Positions 1-8,703 are shown, counted from the stretch's first letter. The stretch: DNA of 64,000 bases from Flavobacterium sp. Root186 (GCF_001428525.1 NZ_LMHW01000014.1:369001-433000), one strand, 5' to 3'. The notes: generated by a model from the sequence alone, not told the origin. Numbers and translations are program-made.

Positions 1-316
1 ACGAAGCCGCAAAAAGCATCATTATCATTTTAATATATACTTTTTTGAGCTGTTCAACCGCATTTTGACTTACCAAAAAGCCTTTGAAATATAAAATAGA
101 CTGGTCAAAACCAAGCATACAAATACATCCGGCAGCTAATAAAAAGGATCGGATAAAATCGTATTGACCAACTAGTTTTGGAGTATAGTTTTTGGTTAAA
201 AAAATCGTAAACCCAAACAATAAAAGAACTCCAAATATCCGCAAAAACAAAGTACTTAAACTTTGCTTTATAAATGGATTTTTTGAAATTCTTTCAAAGA
301 TTTTATTCGTTTTCAA
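1..316 (-). CDS. Polysaccharide flippase (Wzx-like), N-terminal part, runs off the window
   Basis: The minus strand is open from the window edge to a TTG codon at 316-314, giving about 105 residues. The start reads LKTNKIFERISKNPFIKQSL and is followed by hydrophobic helices (for example around LFLRIFGVLLLFGFTIFL and FLLAAGCICMLGF). This amphipathic start followed by paired membrane helices and an invariant-looking small-residue pattern resembles the first helices of MATE/Wzx-type oligosaccharide flippases, which move lipid-linked sugar units across the inner membrane. It begins 8 bases after the stop of the Wzz-like gene on the same strand, so the two are probably co-transcribed, which supports a surface polysaccharide role. 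No ATG fits; ATT at 322 is an alternative start. The C-terminal part lies outside the window, so the family call is tentative. Confidence 0.55.
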   Translation of the reverse strand, partial: MKTNKIFERISKNPFIKQSLSTLFLRIFGVLLLFGFTIFLTKNYTPKLVGQYDFIRSFLLAAGCICMLGFDQSILYFKGFLVSQNAVEQLKKVYIKMIMMLFAAS

Positions 317-323
317 ATGAATG

Positions 324-1310
324 CTATTTTACCTGAGCTTTTAAAAGCTGTTTACGATAAAACTTTTTGAATAAATGAACTAAAACCAAAATAAAAAGGA
401 AGACAACTGGAAACATAAGTTTAAAATTTCCATTTGTAATTTTAGTATTGTTTATGTTTAAAGTCGCATTAATTTCTTTAATTGTCTTATCATAATTCAC
501 CAGCTTTAATCTGTTTTTTCCCTGATCTGTAATTAAATACTGTTTTGTTTTAATCATGTCATTTAACTGGGTATTTTCATTGTAATAAACCAGTTTATCA
601 TTTTTAGGCCCGTTTTTTACAGTATTTGAAAAGCCGTTTAAAACCTGGTCAATTTGCGATATAATAGTATCGTTTTGAACTATTTGCTGTTCAAGGTTTT
701 TATATCCTATTTTTTGAAGTGCATCAAAATAGGCTGAATTGTTTAAGTATTTCAATAACGGTTCAACATTATCTTTTTCGTTTGTTACGGCGTTTGATAC
801 AAACGAAATAGTATGAAAAGTATAGTTTTTACTCGTGACATTATCTTCTAAAACTTTACTGACTTCGCCAACTTCAGCCATTAATTTTATAAGCTCAAAA
901 TTCTGCTCTTTGTCTTCAATAAATTTATAAACATCGGCGATTGGCTTTATTTCAATTTTTTTGATTGTTTTTGGATGTTGAATCCCAACAACATTTTTTA
1001 AGAAAACTGTATCACCCGAAATAATTTTCGATTCTATTAAATCTATTTTAGTATACAGATAATCAACGCTGCCAAAATTTGGTGTTACAATAACCTGATT
1101 TTGAAATGATTTTTTACTTGAATCTAAATACCATCCTAATCCAAATCCGAGAATTACTAAAATGGCAACGATAATCCAGTTTCTAATAAAAAACTGGATC
1201 GATCGAAAAATTAATGCATTTATCCGATCAAAAAAACTGCCGATACTTTTAGTAAGCTGAAAAATATCAATCTCTTTATCTGTATTATTTTGTGGTACTT
1301 GTGTACTCAT
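324..1310 (-). CDS. Wzz-like chain-length determinant / polysaccharide co-polymerase
   Basis: This 328-residue protein has the classic Wzz layout: a short cytoplasmic N-terminus, a membrane segment at about residues 43-63 (core NWIIVAILVILGFGLGW), a long periplasmic and partly helical middle, and a second membrane segment near residues 298-314 followed by a basic tail. Family members control O-antigen or capsule chain length at the inner membrane. No C-terminal tyrosine-kinase domain is present, so it is the Wzz-only form. It sits 9 bases after the 559-residue gene upstream and just before the flippase-like gene on the same strand, fitting a polysaccharide export operon. The ATG start is supported by the absence of other good starts before the first membrane segment. 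Sequence-level family membership was judged by eye from topology. Confidence 0.7.
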   Translation of the reverse strand: MSTQVPQNNTDKEIDIFQLTKSIGSFFDRINALIFRSIQFFIRNWIIVAILVILGFGLGWYLDSSKKSFQNQVIVTPNFGSVDYLYTKIDLIESKIISGDTVFLKNVVGIQHPKTIKKIEIKPIADVYKFIEDKEQNFELIKLMAEVGEVSKVLEDNVTSKNYTFHTISFVSNAVTNEKDNVEPLLKYLNNSAYFDALQKIGYKNLEQQIVQNDTIISQIDQVLNGFSNTVKNGPKNDKLVYYNENTQLNDMIKTKQYLITDQGKNRLKLVNYDKTIKEINATLNINNTKITNGNFKLMFPVVFLFILVLVHLFKKFYRKQLLKAQVK

Positions 1311-1319
1311 TTTTAATTT

Positions 1320-2999
1320 TTATTTGATGTTGAAAATCTGCTCTAAAATCTTAATTGTGATCAAATAAGTTGGTTTTACACCTGTTGTTCCCAATCCGCC
1401 TGAGGCTAATGTACTTCCAGTTTCTAAAGGATTATCTGAAGCATAATACGCATAGCGAACTTTTATATCGTGCGGCACGCTTTTTCTAATTTTTGATGCC
1501 GACTGAATAGCTTTTTGATAATATGAACCTTCCATTTCAAGACCAATCACACCCCAAGTCGATTCGTGGAAAAATTTCAGCAAATCTCTGTTTTGCAATG
1601 AAGTTCCTAAAACGGTAACCATTGCACCTTCGTAAACGTCAATATCGTTTCCTTCGAACATCGCGCCTGTTAATTCATTTTCGAAGAAATAATTATCCGC
1701 CGTTCCCTCATTTATATGAGCTGACGGAATCATGATATCACCTTTTCCTCCTTCCAAAATTCCGGCTTTACCCATAATAGAAACTGATTTTACGTTTAGT
1801 AACGTTTCTTTTTTGAATGGTTTTAAAAGCTCGTCGATTGTTTCATAAGCCTGTTCTCCAAAAGCATAATCCATTACGATAATTACCGGTTTATCTTCGT
1901 CTATATTAGCGTATGAAAATGCCGTTTTTGACCAGTCAATTTTGGCTGTATCAAAAATTTGAACGTCGATATTTGTTCCTGAAGTGTCTGGCAAAGAAAT
2001 CATTCCGTTTTTCAACGCTAATTCTTCAACCTGAGTTCTTATTTCTTTTGAGCCAGATCCGCTCAATTCTTCATAAATAAAGAAATCTGTTTTGCCTTTG
2101 TATTTTGATGTTAACAACGGTGTTGCAAAAATCGAGTTCATCACGCTGTGCATGTTGGCACTTATTACGTGAATTGGACGTTTTAAAAGATCGTTTGCTT
2201 TTAGAACTTCTTTGATATTTGTTGCCCAGATTTCTCCGTGAATATGATGTCCAAGGCGTTCACGTAAAACCGGACTAAAAGTTATAGTTCGTTTATTATT
2301 TTCTACAATTTCTTCGATCGCTAGTTTTCCTAACCAATAAATAACATGCAGGAAACGATCTGGTGCATTTTCTGAACCAAATGCATCGTAAATATCTAAA
2401 ACTTCCTCAAAAGTTCGGGCTAAAATATTGGCAACGTGCGAAATTGCTTTTTCTTTTTCAATCTGCGAAAGCTTTTTTGTCTGCGTAACGGCTTGTTCTA
2501 ATTTTAGCCAATCGCGAGAAACTTCTCCGCCGTCGTCAATTAAAACTCTGTTTTTAATTTTGTGAGATTCTATGAAAATAAAAGTTAAATGCGTCAGGAT
2601 ATCATAAATGTCTGAGCGTCCACGCGTGATTTCAACATTCATTTGTTCTTCGTCTATTCTGTAGCAGTTTCTTCTTCTTTTTGGAGGAACAATTGGCTGA
2701 AAATGCGATTTAGAATATCCTTCATCTGAAGTTAAATTGATGAATCGACATTGTTCAATTCCTATCGGAAGACGTTCTATAACGTACAAAAGTCCGTTTA
2801 ATTCTACTTTATCTTCGGCAATATTTCCGTAGATTTCCGGACGTAAAGCCAATAATGATTCTCTTAAACTGTCGCCAGAAACTCCCATTGGTTTGTAAAA
2901 ACCACGGTTGAATAAATGGCGCATTGTAATGTACATTTTTTCTATCGCTGCAGATGATTCCTGAGCTCTTGATCTTGATATATGTTTGGTTTCTTTCAT
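1320..2999 (-). CDS. Conserved 559-residue protein (DUF6909-like) with nucleoside-phosphorylase-like C-terminus
   Basis: I recognise this as a conserved Bacteroidetes protein, probably the family now called DUF6909; the exact name is from memory. The N-terminal half contains conserved-looking stretches (NRGFYKPMGVSGDSLRESL) of no known function. The C-terminal third looks like a nucleoside phosphorylase/nucleosidase fold: a glycine-rich MGKAGILEGGKGDIMIPSAH segment, a loop VTVLGTSLQNRDLL, then GLEMEG (EMEG at residues 488-491) and later YASDNP (Asp 522), which match in order the GxxGG..GD, EMEG and SD elements of that superfamily. A role in cleaving a nucleoside or nucleotide is inference. 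It has no signal peptide, so it is probably cytoplasmic. It lies 136 bases downstream of the GH3-fold gene and 9 bases upstream of the Wzz-like gene on the same strand. Confidence 0.6.
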   Translation of the reverse strand: MKETKHISRSRAQESSAAIEKMYITMRHLFNRGFYKPMGVSGDSLRESLLALRPEIYGNIAEDKVELNGLLYVIERLPIGIEQCRFINLTSDEGYSKSHFQPIVPPKRRRNCYRIDEEQMNVEITRGRSDIYDILTHLTFIFIESHKIKNRVLIDDGGEVSRDWLKLEQAVTQTKKLSQIEKEKAISHVANILARTFEEVLDIYDAFGSENAPDRFLHVIYWLGKLAIEEIVENNKRTITFSPVLRERLGHHIHGEIWATNIKEVLKANDLLKRPIHVISANMHSVMNSIFATPLLTSKYKGKTDFFIYEELSGSGSKEIRTQVEELALKNGMISLPDTSGTNIDVQIFDTAKIDWSKTAFSYANIDEDKPVIIVMDYAFGEQAYETIDELLKPFKKETLLNVKSVSIMGKAGILEGGKGDIMIPSAHINEGTADNYFFENELTGAMFEGNDIDVYEGAMVTVLGTSLQNRDLLKFFHESTWGVIGLEMEGSYYQKAIQSASKIRKSVPHDIKVRYAYYASDNPLETGSTLASGGLGTTGVKPTYLITIKILEQIFNIK

Positions 3000-3135
3000 T
3001 CTATTTTTATTTAAAAATCTTCGAAATAGTGAAGATCATTCTAACTTTTGACAAGCGAAAGTAGGAATTATATATGTAATTTCAGTAAAATGGTATTTAA
3101 CAAATTGTTAGAAGAGATTAATAAAATCGACGATC

Positions 3136-4620
3136 TTATTTCAAATTATCCGCAATCTTTCTGTCATTCGATAATCTCGGAATTTTATTTTGTCCGCCTA
3201 ATTTGCCTTGCGATTTCATGTATTCCTGAAATCCGTTTTTTGAAACTTTGCTGATAACGACTTTTCTTAAAACATTTCCGGTAATTAAATCGTCGTAATA
3301 AATGTTTTGCTTTCGCATCGAATCATCGATTGCTTCCGCAAAAGTTTCAATATTTTCAGGTTCTTTTTCAAATTCTATTAACCATTCGTGGTACGGTAAT
3401 CCGTTTGCAGGCGTGATCTGCGGCGCAACGGTAAATTCGTTTATTACAATATTAGTTCCAGCCGTTGCTTCTTTCATTGCGTTTTCCACTTCGTTTGCAA
3501 TTACGTGTTCACCAAAAGCAGAAATATAATGTTTGATACGTCCTGAAACTATGACACGATACGGAGCCAAAGATGTAAACTGAATCGTATCGCCAATATT
3601 ATAACCCCAAAGTCCTGCATTCGTAGAAACTATTAAAGCATAATTTACGCCCAATTCTACTTCACCAATTGTGTATCTTTTTGGGTTTTCAGTAAAAAAT
3701 TCATCAGCTTTAATGAACTCGTAAAAAATTCCGGAATTCAATAATAAAAGCATTCCTTTTTCTTTTTGAGAATCCTGATAGGCAAAAAATCCTTCAGAAG
3801 CTGGAAACAGCTCAATGCTGTCTACTTTTTTGCCAATCATTTGCTCAAACTTGGCGCGATAAGGTTCGTAATTAACGCCTCCATAAATGAACAAATTAAA
3901 GTTTTTAAAGATTTCGCTTATCTTTTTTCCGCCACTTCTTTCCTGTAAACGCTCAAAGTACATTTGTACCCAGGACGGAATTCCGGAAATCACAGACATA
4001 TTTTCATTAATCGTTTCGCCTACAATTGTATTTACTTTCGTTTCCCAGTCATCAATACAATTGGTTTCCCAAGATGGCATTCTGTTTTTTTGCAAATATT
4101 TCGGAACAAAATGCGCTACAATACCAGAAAGTCTTCCGAATTTAATTCCGTGTTTTTCAGTCAAAATTGGGCTTCCCTGCAAAAAGATCATTTTACCATC
4201 AACAAAATCTGCATTTCCAGTCTCATTTATATAATGCAGGATTGCATTTCGAGCGGCATTGACATGCGTAGGCATTGATTCTTTTGTAAGCGGAATATAT
4301 TTGGCACCAGAAGTTGTTCCAGACGTTTTGGCAAAATAAATGGGTTTTCCTTTCCAAAGAATGTTTTCTTCACCAACCTTAACCTTTTCGATATAATTTT
4401 TTAAATCTTCATAATCGCGAATGGGAACGTTTTTTTGAAAATCTTCAAATGTTTTTATCTTTTCAAAATGGTGGTCTTTTCCAAATTCGGTTTCTTTTGC
4501 ACTTTCGATCAGACTCTTAAAAACTTCAAATTGTGTTTCAAGGGGTTTATTGGCCCAGGAAAGAGTCTGGCTGTATATTTTGCGGGCAAATATTTTTGCT
4601 GCTATCGATTTAATTGACAT
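3136..4620 (-). CDS. GH3-fold acyl-acid amido synthetase-like protein
   Basis: This 494-residue protein matches the GH3 auxin-responsive-promoter superfamily of adenylate-forming enzymes. The ATP-binding signature TSGTTSGAKYIPLT is at about residues 99-112, and the typical downstream elements GGVNYEPYR, ELFPASEGFFAYQ and YIDQ-like GDTIQFTS follow in order, ending with the C-terminal KISKNGFQEYMKSQGK type segment. Plant GH3 enzymes join amino acids to acyl acids; the substrate of the bacterial members is not established, so only an acyl-adenylate chemistry can be inferred. Length agrees with bacterial members (about 500). It is 11 bases after the M23-associated membrane protein gene on the same strand, an order that I recall as common in Flavobacteriaceae. 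Confidence 0.85.
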   Translation of the reverse strand: MSIKSIAAKIFARKIYSQTLSWANKPLETQFEVFKSLIESAKETEFGKDHHFEKIKTFEDFQKNVPIRDYEDLKNYIEKVKVGEENILWKGKPIYFAKTSGTTSGAKYIPLTKESMPTHVNAARNAILHYINETGNADFVDGKMIFLQGSPILTEKHGIKFGRLSGIVAHFVPKYLQKNRMPSWETNCIDDWETKVNTIVGETINENMSVISGIPSWVQMYFERLQERSGGKKISEIFKNFNLFIYGGVNYEPYRAKFEQMIGKKVDSIELFPASEGFFAYQDSQKEKGMLLLLNSGIFYEFIKADEFFTENPKRYTIGEVELGVNYALIVSTNAGLWGYNIGDTIQFTSLAPYRVIVSGRIKHYISAFGEHVIANEVENAMKEATAGTNIVINEFTVAPQITPANGLPYHEWLIEFEKEPENIETFAEAIDDSMRKQNIYYDDLITGNVLRKVVISKVSKNGFQEYMKSQGKLGGQNKIPRLSNDRKIADNLK

Positions 4621-4631
4621 TTTTTGTGGTA

Positions 4632-5132
4632 TTATTTTTTGTCACTTTTATTTTTCCTGCTCTTTTGCTGGCTTGTCTCCTGCTCTATTTTCGACACTTC
4701 TTCCCTCAGTTTAATTTCTTCTTCAGAGGCTTTCATATTTAAATCTGACGGTTCATCAGCTTCTCCTATAATAGAGTCTTTATTAAATTTTGCATACTCA
4801 AGCTGACCATTCAATACTTTTTGAACTCCTTTTATATAAGCCTCATTTTTTCTGAGAGCTGTTTCTAATGAATCCGATTTTATGGCCAATTCCGTTGCAT
4901 TCTTTTTTAATTGAGAAGAAGAATAACCCGGAATAAACTCGCGCAAAGGAGTAAATGCGATAATGAAAGTAGTAACCAGAATAAGAAAAATTCCGCCTAA
5001 AGTAAACATTACAAACACATTCATCAGCGTTAGTCTGAAGGAAAAAATTTCTTCAAAAGTATCTTCATTCAAAATTACCAGTCGGTTTTTGATGAATAAT
5101 TTTTTCCTAAAGTTCCTTTTTTTCTTAGCCAT
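4632..5132 (-). CDS. Short M23-peptidase-associated membrane protein lacking the peptidase domain
   Basis: The 166-residue product starts with a strongly basic segment (MAKKKRNFRKKLFIKNRLV), then NEDTFEEIFSFRLT, a membrane helix at about residues 36-58, the motif FTPLREFIPGYSSSQL and a coiled-coil-like region. This is the N-terminal region of flavobacterial M23-family (LytM-like) envelope proteins as I know them. The C-terminal zinc peptidase domain with HxxxD and HxH is absent; instead the chain ends in a charged Lys/Glu/Ser-rich tail. It therefore should have no hydrolase activity and may act as a divisome or envelope accessory protein; that is inference. The gene is upstream of the GH3-fold gene and divergent from tatA. 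Confidence 0.6.
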   Translation of the reverse strand: MAKKKRNFRKKLFIKNRLVILNEDTFEEIFSFRLTLMNVFVMFTLGGIFLILVTTFIIAFTPLREFIPGYSSSQLKKNATELAIKSDSLETALRKNEAYIKGVQKVLNGQLEYAKFNKDSIIGEADEPSDLNMKASEEEIKLREEVSKIEQETSQQKSRKNKSDKK

Positions 5133-5288
5133 TTTGGTTATTTATACGAGCAAATATAGTAATTAATCGCATTGTTGATGCTTGCGAAAAATGAGCATTT
5201 GCAGTAATATAATGATTTTATAAAATATTTAACGCACTTAAAAACAAATTTTTTAATCCAAAAACCATTCTTGTTCGTATATTCTATA

Positions 5289-5296
5289 TACCTTTG
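5289..5296 (+). promoter_or_regulatory. Bacteroidetes -7 promoter box for tatA
   Basis: TACCTTTG matches the TAnnTTTG consensus exactly. A TTG lies at 5271-5273, giving a 15-base spacer, shorter than the usual 17-23. Transcription would begin near 5302, which supports the ATG at 5344 as the tatA start rather than the in-frame GTG at 5299. Confidence 0.55.
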
Positions 5297-5343
5297 CGGT
5301 GAAAATAAAAAATCAATTTGCTTCGGCATTAAATATAATAGTC

Positions 5344-5523
5344 ATGGGAAGATTAGGTCTTACAGAAATCCTTGTTATCGTAGGTATTGTGATATTACTT
5401 TTTGGAGGTAAAAAAATTCCAGAATTAATGAAAGGTTTAGGAAGTGGAATTAAGGAATTTAAAAACGCTGCTAAAGACGATCAACCTGCTCCTGCTAAAA
5501 AACAAGAGGAAGAAACAAAATAG
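5344..5523 (+). CDS. tatA: Sec-independent protein translocase subunit TatA
   Basis: The 59-residue product begins MGRLGLTEILVIVGIVILLF, a single N-terminal membrane helix, followed by the hallmark FGGKKIPEL, an amphipathic helix (MKGLGSGIKEFKNA) and a short acidic/Lys-rich tail. This is the TatA/E family, which forms the pore for export of folded twin-arginine substrates at the inner membrane. The frame is open upstream to a GTG at 5299, but that codon overlaps the predicted transcription start, and the family start is the MGRLGLTEI methionine. It stands alone, divergent from the M23-like gene and convergent with tex; tatC is not in the window. A clear terminator follows. Confidence 0.93.
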   Translation: MGRLGLTEILVIVGIVILLFGGKKIPELMKGLGSGIKEFKNAAKDDQPAPAKKQEEETK

Positions 5524-5539
5524 TAACCTTCAACTTAAT

Positions 5540-5578
5540 AAAAATCCCAGATTACAAATTGTAGTCTGGGATTTTTTT
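5540..5578 (+). terminator. Bidirectional terminator between tatA and tex
   Basis: A near-perfect hairpin (arms AAAAATCCCAGATTACAA and TTGTAGTCTGGGATTTTT, one G-T wobble) ends in a run of seven T on the plus strand, and the minus strand carries a T-rich tail too. It can end tatA and the convergent tex transcript. Confidence 0.85.
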
Positions 5579-5608
5579 GTTTTATCTCCAATTGGAATTT
5601 GGAATTTT

Positions 5609-7732
5609 TTAAAGTACCATCGTCAACTGAATTCTCTTTCTATCCTCATCAACCTCCGTAACCTTAACATCAACATGCTGATGTAATTTTACCACTTCGT
5701 TTACGTCGCTTACAAAGCCGGCTTTCAATTGTGAAATGTGAACCAATCCGCTTTCTTTGATTCCGATATCAACAAAACAGCCAAAGTTGGTGATGTTATT
5801 AACAATTCCCGGAAGAATCATTCCTGTTCTCAAATCTTTAATTGATTTTACATTCGCATCAAATTCAAAAACCTTAGCCGACTTTCTTGGATCTAATCCT
5901 GGCTTTTCAAGCTCTTTTATGATGTCTTTCAGCGTAAGTAAACCAATTTCAGGTGTTACATACTTTTCGGGCTTAATAAGCGCCGTTTTTTCTTTATTCG
6001 CAATTAAATCATTTAACGAAAGATTCAAATCCTTCGCCATCTTTTCCACAACCGGATAAGCCTCCGGATGCACCGCCGAATTATCCAGCGGATTTTTAGC
6101 ATTTGTAATTCGAATAAATGCAGCTCCCTGCTGATACGCTTTATCTCCTAAACGGGGCACTTTTTTCAACTGTTTTCTGTCTTCAAAAGGCCCATTTTCA
6201 GAACGATATTGTACAATATTTTCGGCCAGTTTCTCTCCTATTCCACTCACATAACTAAGTAAATGTTTACTTGCTGTATTAATATTAATTCCAACCGAGT
6301 TTACGCAGCGAATTACCGTACTGTCTAATTCTTCTTTTAATTTGGTTTGGTCAACATCGTGTTGATATTGCCCTACTCCAATTGCTTTTGGGTCAATTTT
6401 TACCAATTCAGCTAATGGATCTGAAAGTCTCCTTCCGATTGAAACCGATCCACGAACCGTTACATCATAATTTGGAAATTCTTCTCTCGCAATTTTTGAT
6501 GCCGAATAAACCGAAGCCCCAGCCTCAGAAACAATAAAAACCTGCACGGGTTTATCAAACGCGATTTTTTTTATGAAAAATTCGGTTTCTCTTGAAGCCG
6601 TTCCGTTCCCGATAGAAATCGCATCTATTTGATATGCGTTTACCATCGAACGGATTTTTTTTATCGCCATTGATTCCTCATTTTGAGGCGCATGCGGATA
6701 AATCGTTTCATTGTATAACAAATCACCTTTTTCGTCCAGACATACTACTTTACATCCGCTTCTAAATCCTGGATCGATCGCCAAAATTCGTTTTTCTCCC
6801 AAAGGCGGAGCCAATAATAACTGTCCTAAATTGTTAGCAAAAACCTGAATTGAATTTGCATCGGCTTTTGCTTTTGCTTCCTGCAAGGTTTCATTTCCAA
6901 TTGCCGGATTCAATAAACGTTTATAACTATCCTCAATTGCTAATTGCAAATGAGCTGTCGTATTATTTTGTTTTTTAATGATGATTTCGTCAATAACATC
7001 GTAAGCATCATCGATATCAACATCGATTTTCATTTTAACATATCCTTCATTTTCAGCACGAAGCATTGCTAATAATCGGTGTGATGGCGCTTTTGTTAAA
7101 GGCTCTTCCCAATCAAAATATTGATTGAATTTTTGTGCTCCTTCTTCTTCTGCTTTCTTTTTTACAACTTTAGTTCCAATAATTGCTTTTCGCTGAAACA
7201 ATCTACGAAGCTGTTTACGAACATAAATATTTTCGTTAATCCATTCGGCTACAATATCTCTTGCGCCTTGCATTGCTGCTTCTTCATTAATAACATTTTC
7301 ATTTATGTATTGCGTTGAAATAAAATCAACGTCAACATCACTTTCTGACATTATGATTTTGGCCAAAGGTTCTAAACCAAATTCACGCGCAACATCGGCT
7401 TTTGTTTTTTTCTTCTTTTTGTACGGAAGGTAAAAATCTTCAATTTCCTGCAAGTCAAAACTCTGTTCTATTTTTTGTTTCAATTCTGGCGTAAGTGCTT
7501 TTTGTTCTTCAATAGATTTAAGAACTGCTTCTTTTCGCTTTACAATCGTCTCATAATCTTTTTGCAATTTTGCAATCTGCTCAATTACAACTTCGTCAAG
7601 ATTTCCGGTTGTATCTTTTCGGTAACGCGAAATAAACGGAATTGTACAATCCTCTTCTAGTAATTTTACAGTGTTTTGAATGTTAATTGCTGCAGTTTGA
7701 ACAGACTTGGCAATGAATTGAATATTAGTCAT
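5609..7732 (-). CDS. tex: RNA-binding transcription accessory protein Tex
   Basis: The 707-residue protein has the full Tex order: an N-terminal helical domain with IPFISRYRKDTTGNLDE and FYLPYKKKKKTKADVARE, a YqgF/RNase-H-like domain opening with ILAIDPGFRSGCKVV at about residue 315, tandem helix-hairpin-helix motifs (YVSGIGEKLAENIV and KVPRLGDKAYQQGAAF), and a C-terminal S1 domain (GIVNNITNFGCFVDIGIKES). Tex binds nucleic acid and affects transcription and RNA turnover. Length fits the family (about 700-780). The ATG start is the only one ahead of the conserved N-terminal domain. It is a single-gene unit, convergent with tatA and divergent from the DUF1294 gene. Confidence 0.95.
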   Translation of the reverse strand: MTNIQFIAKSVQTAAINIQNTVKLLEEDCTIPFISRYRKDTTGNLDEVVIEQIAKLQKDYETIVKRKEAVLKSIEEQKALTPELKQKIEQSFDLQEIEDFYLPYKKKKKTKADVAREFGLEPLAKIIMSESDVDVDFISTQYINENVINEEAAMQGARDIVAEWINENIYVRKQLRRLFQRKAIIGTKVVKKKAEEEGAQKFNQYFDWEEPLTKAPSHRLLAMLRAENEGYVKMKIDVDIDDAYDVIDEIIIKKQNNTTAHLQLAIEDSYKRLLNPAIGNETLQEAKAKADANSIQVFANNLGQLLLAPPLGEKRILAIDPGFRSGCKVVCLDEKGDLLYNETIYPHAPQNEESMAIKKIRSMVNAYQIDAISIGNGTASRETEFFIKKIAFDKPVQVFIVSEAGASVYSASKIAREEFPNYDVTVRGSVSIGRRLSDPLAELVKIDPKAIGVGQYQHDVDQTKLKEELDSTVIRCVNSVGININTASKHLLSYVSGIGEKLAENIVQYRSENGPFEDRKQLKKVPRLGDKAYQQGAAFIRITNAKNPLDNSAVHPEAYPVVEKMAKDLNLSLNDLIANKEKTALIKPEKYVTPEIGLLTLKDIIKELEKPGLDPRKSAKVFEFDANVKSIKDLRTGMILPGIVNNITNFGCFVDIGIKESGLVHISQLKAGFVSDVNEVVKLHQHVDVKVTEVDEDRKRIQLTMVL

Positions 7733-7822
7733 ACTTTAATGAAATAAATTCTTAATTATAAATTGATATAATTTACTTGTTAAAATTAATCAGCAAATTC
7801 TTCAACGATTCGGCTAAAATAA

Positions 7823-7830
7823 TATCTTTG
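7823..7830 (+). promoter_or_regulatory. -7 promoter box for the DUF1294 gene
   Basis: TATCTTTG matches TAnnTTTG exactly and sits 12 bases before the ATG at 7842. A clear -33 TTG at the right spacing was not seen. Confidence 0.45.
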
Positions 7831-7841
7831 TTTTTAATATT

Positions 7842-8117
7842 ATGCTAATGGAAAAATTTTTACTCTATTTTTTATTTATAAATATCATTATTTTTATACT
7901 TGCCGGTTATGATAAATATCTGGCCCGAAAAAATAAACGAAGAATCCCTGAGAATACTTTGTTTTTTATTGAAGCAATAGGAGGAACACCAGGTTTATTA
8001 ACAGCAATGTTTTTCTTTAGACATAAAACGAGTAAAACCTCATTTATTGTCAAATTCTCACTGATTTTTTTAATTCAGGCTGTTTTAGTTTATGTCTACT
8101 TAACGAACAAAAGATAG
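7842..8117 (+). CDS. DUF1294 family small membrane protein
   Basis: The 91-residue product has an N-terminal membrane helix (FLLYFLFINIIIFILAGYDKY), the family signature of DUF1294 (YDKYLARKNKRRIPENTL, then EAIGGTPGLLTAMFFFRHKT, then KTSFIVKF) and a second membrane helix near the C-terminus. Function is unknown. A second in-frame ATG at 7848 would shorten it by two residues. It has its own promoter-like box and is followed 120 bases later by a strong terminator. Confidence 0.85.
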   Translation: MLMEKFLLYFLFINIIIFILAGYDKYLARKNKRRIPENTLFFIEAIGGTPGLLTAMFFFRHKTSKTSFIVKFSLIFLIQAVLVYVYLTNKR

Positions 8118-8192
8118 ATATTAACAATGTTGATAACCTTAAAATATGTTATTTGAATTAAATTCAATTATCTGTATATTAGGTTATTAAAT

Positions 8193-8226
8193 AAAAAACC
8201 GGATGAATTTTAAAAATCCGCCCGGT
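8193..8226 (-). terminator. Probable rpiB terminator
   Basis: On the minus strand a hairpin with arms CGGAT and ATCCG, extended inside by AT pairs, is followed by TTTTTTATTT. It lies about 50 bases past the rpiB stop. Confidence 0.5.
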
Positions 8227-8242
8227 ATGTTTTTATTTATTT

Positions 8243-8263
8243 GGTGCGAAGCACCCGTTTTTT
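8243..8263 (+). terminator. Terminator downstream of the DUF1294 gene
   Basis: GGTGC-GAA-GCACC is a compact GC-rich hairpin followed by CG and seven T on the plus strand. Confidence 0.75.
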
Positions 8264-8274
8264 TCTGACTCTTA

Positions 8275-8703
8275 TTAACAAGCTATTTTATTAACTCTAT
8301 TTTGGTGTCTTCCGCCTTCAAATGCAGTCGTTAAAAAAGCCTCAACGATTTCAACCGCTTGCGGAATAGAAGTAAAACGCGCCGGGATACTCACAATATT
8401 AGCATCGTTATGTAAACGAGTTAAATAAGCAATTTCTTTAGTCCAGCATAAACCAGCTCTTACTTTCGGGTGTTTATTAACCGTCATTGCAATTCCGTTT
8501 CCGCTTCCGCAGATAACGATTCCAAAATCAGCTTTCCCTTCAGAAACATCATTCGCAACCGGATGTCCAAAATCAGGATAATCAACAGAAGCATCAGTAT
8601 CTGTTCCATAATTTGTTACTTCATATCCTTTTGCTTCAAGCATTGCCACAATTGCTTTTTTATATTCTGGTCCTGCGTGGTCGTTTCCTATCGAAATTTT
8701 CAT
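8275..8703 (-). CDS. rpiB: Ribose 5-phosphate isomerase B
   Basis: The 142-residue product is a RpiB/LacAB-type isomerase that converts ribose 5-phosphate and ribulose 5-phosphate in the pentose phosphate pathway. Seen are GNDHAG at residues 6-11, the DYPDFGHPVA phosphate-loop region at 41-50, the catalytic cysteine in VICGSGNG (Cys 65), and the RLHNDAN and GGRHQNRV segments that carry conserved His/Arg residues. Length equals the family norm (about 145). A TAAATTTG box lies 27 bases upstream. The gene borders the long non-coding gap to its right and points away from it. Confidence 0.95.
   Translation of the reverse strand: MKISIGNDHAGPEYKKAIVAMLEAKGYEVTNYGTDTDASVDYPDFGHPVANDVSEGKADFGIVICGSGNGIAMTVNKHPKVRAGLCWTKEIAYLTRLHNDANIVSIPARFTSIPQAVEIVEAFLTTAFEGGRHQNRVNKIAC

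Noticed and set aside
3048..4278. Several short plus-strand frames over the GH3-fold gene
   Set aside because: They overlap a well-supported minus-strand gene and have phenylalanine- and isoleucine-rich shadow composition.
5299..5343. Upstream GTG start for tatA
   Set aside because: It overlaps the expected transcription start and adds residues not seen in TatA proteins.
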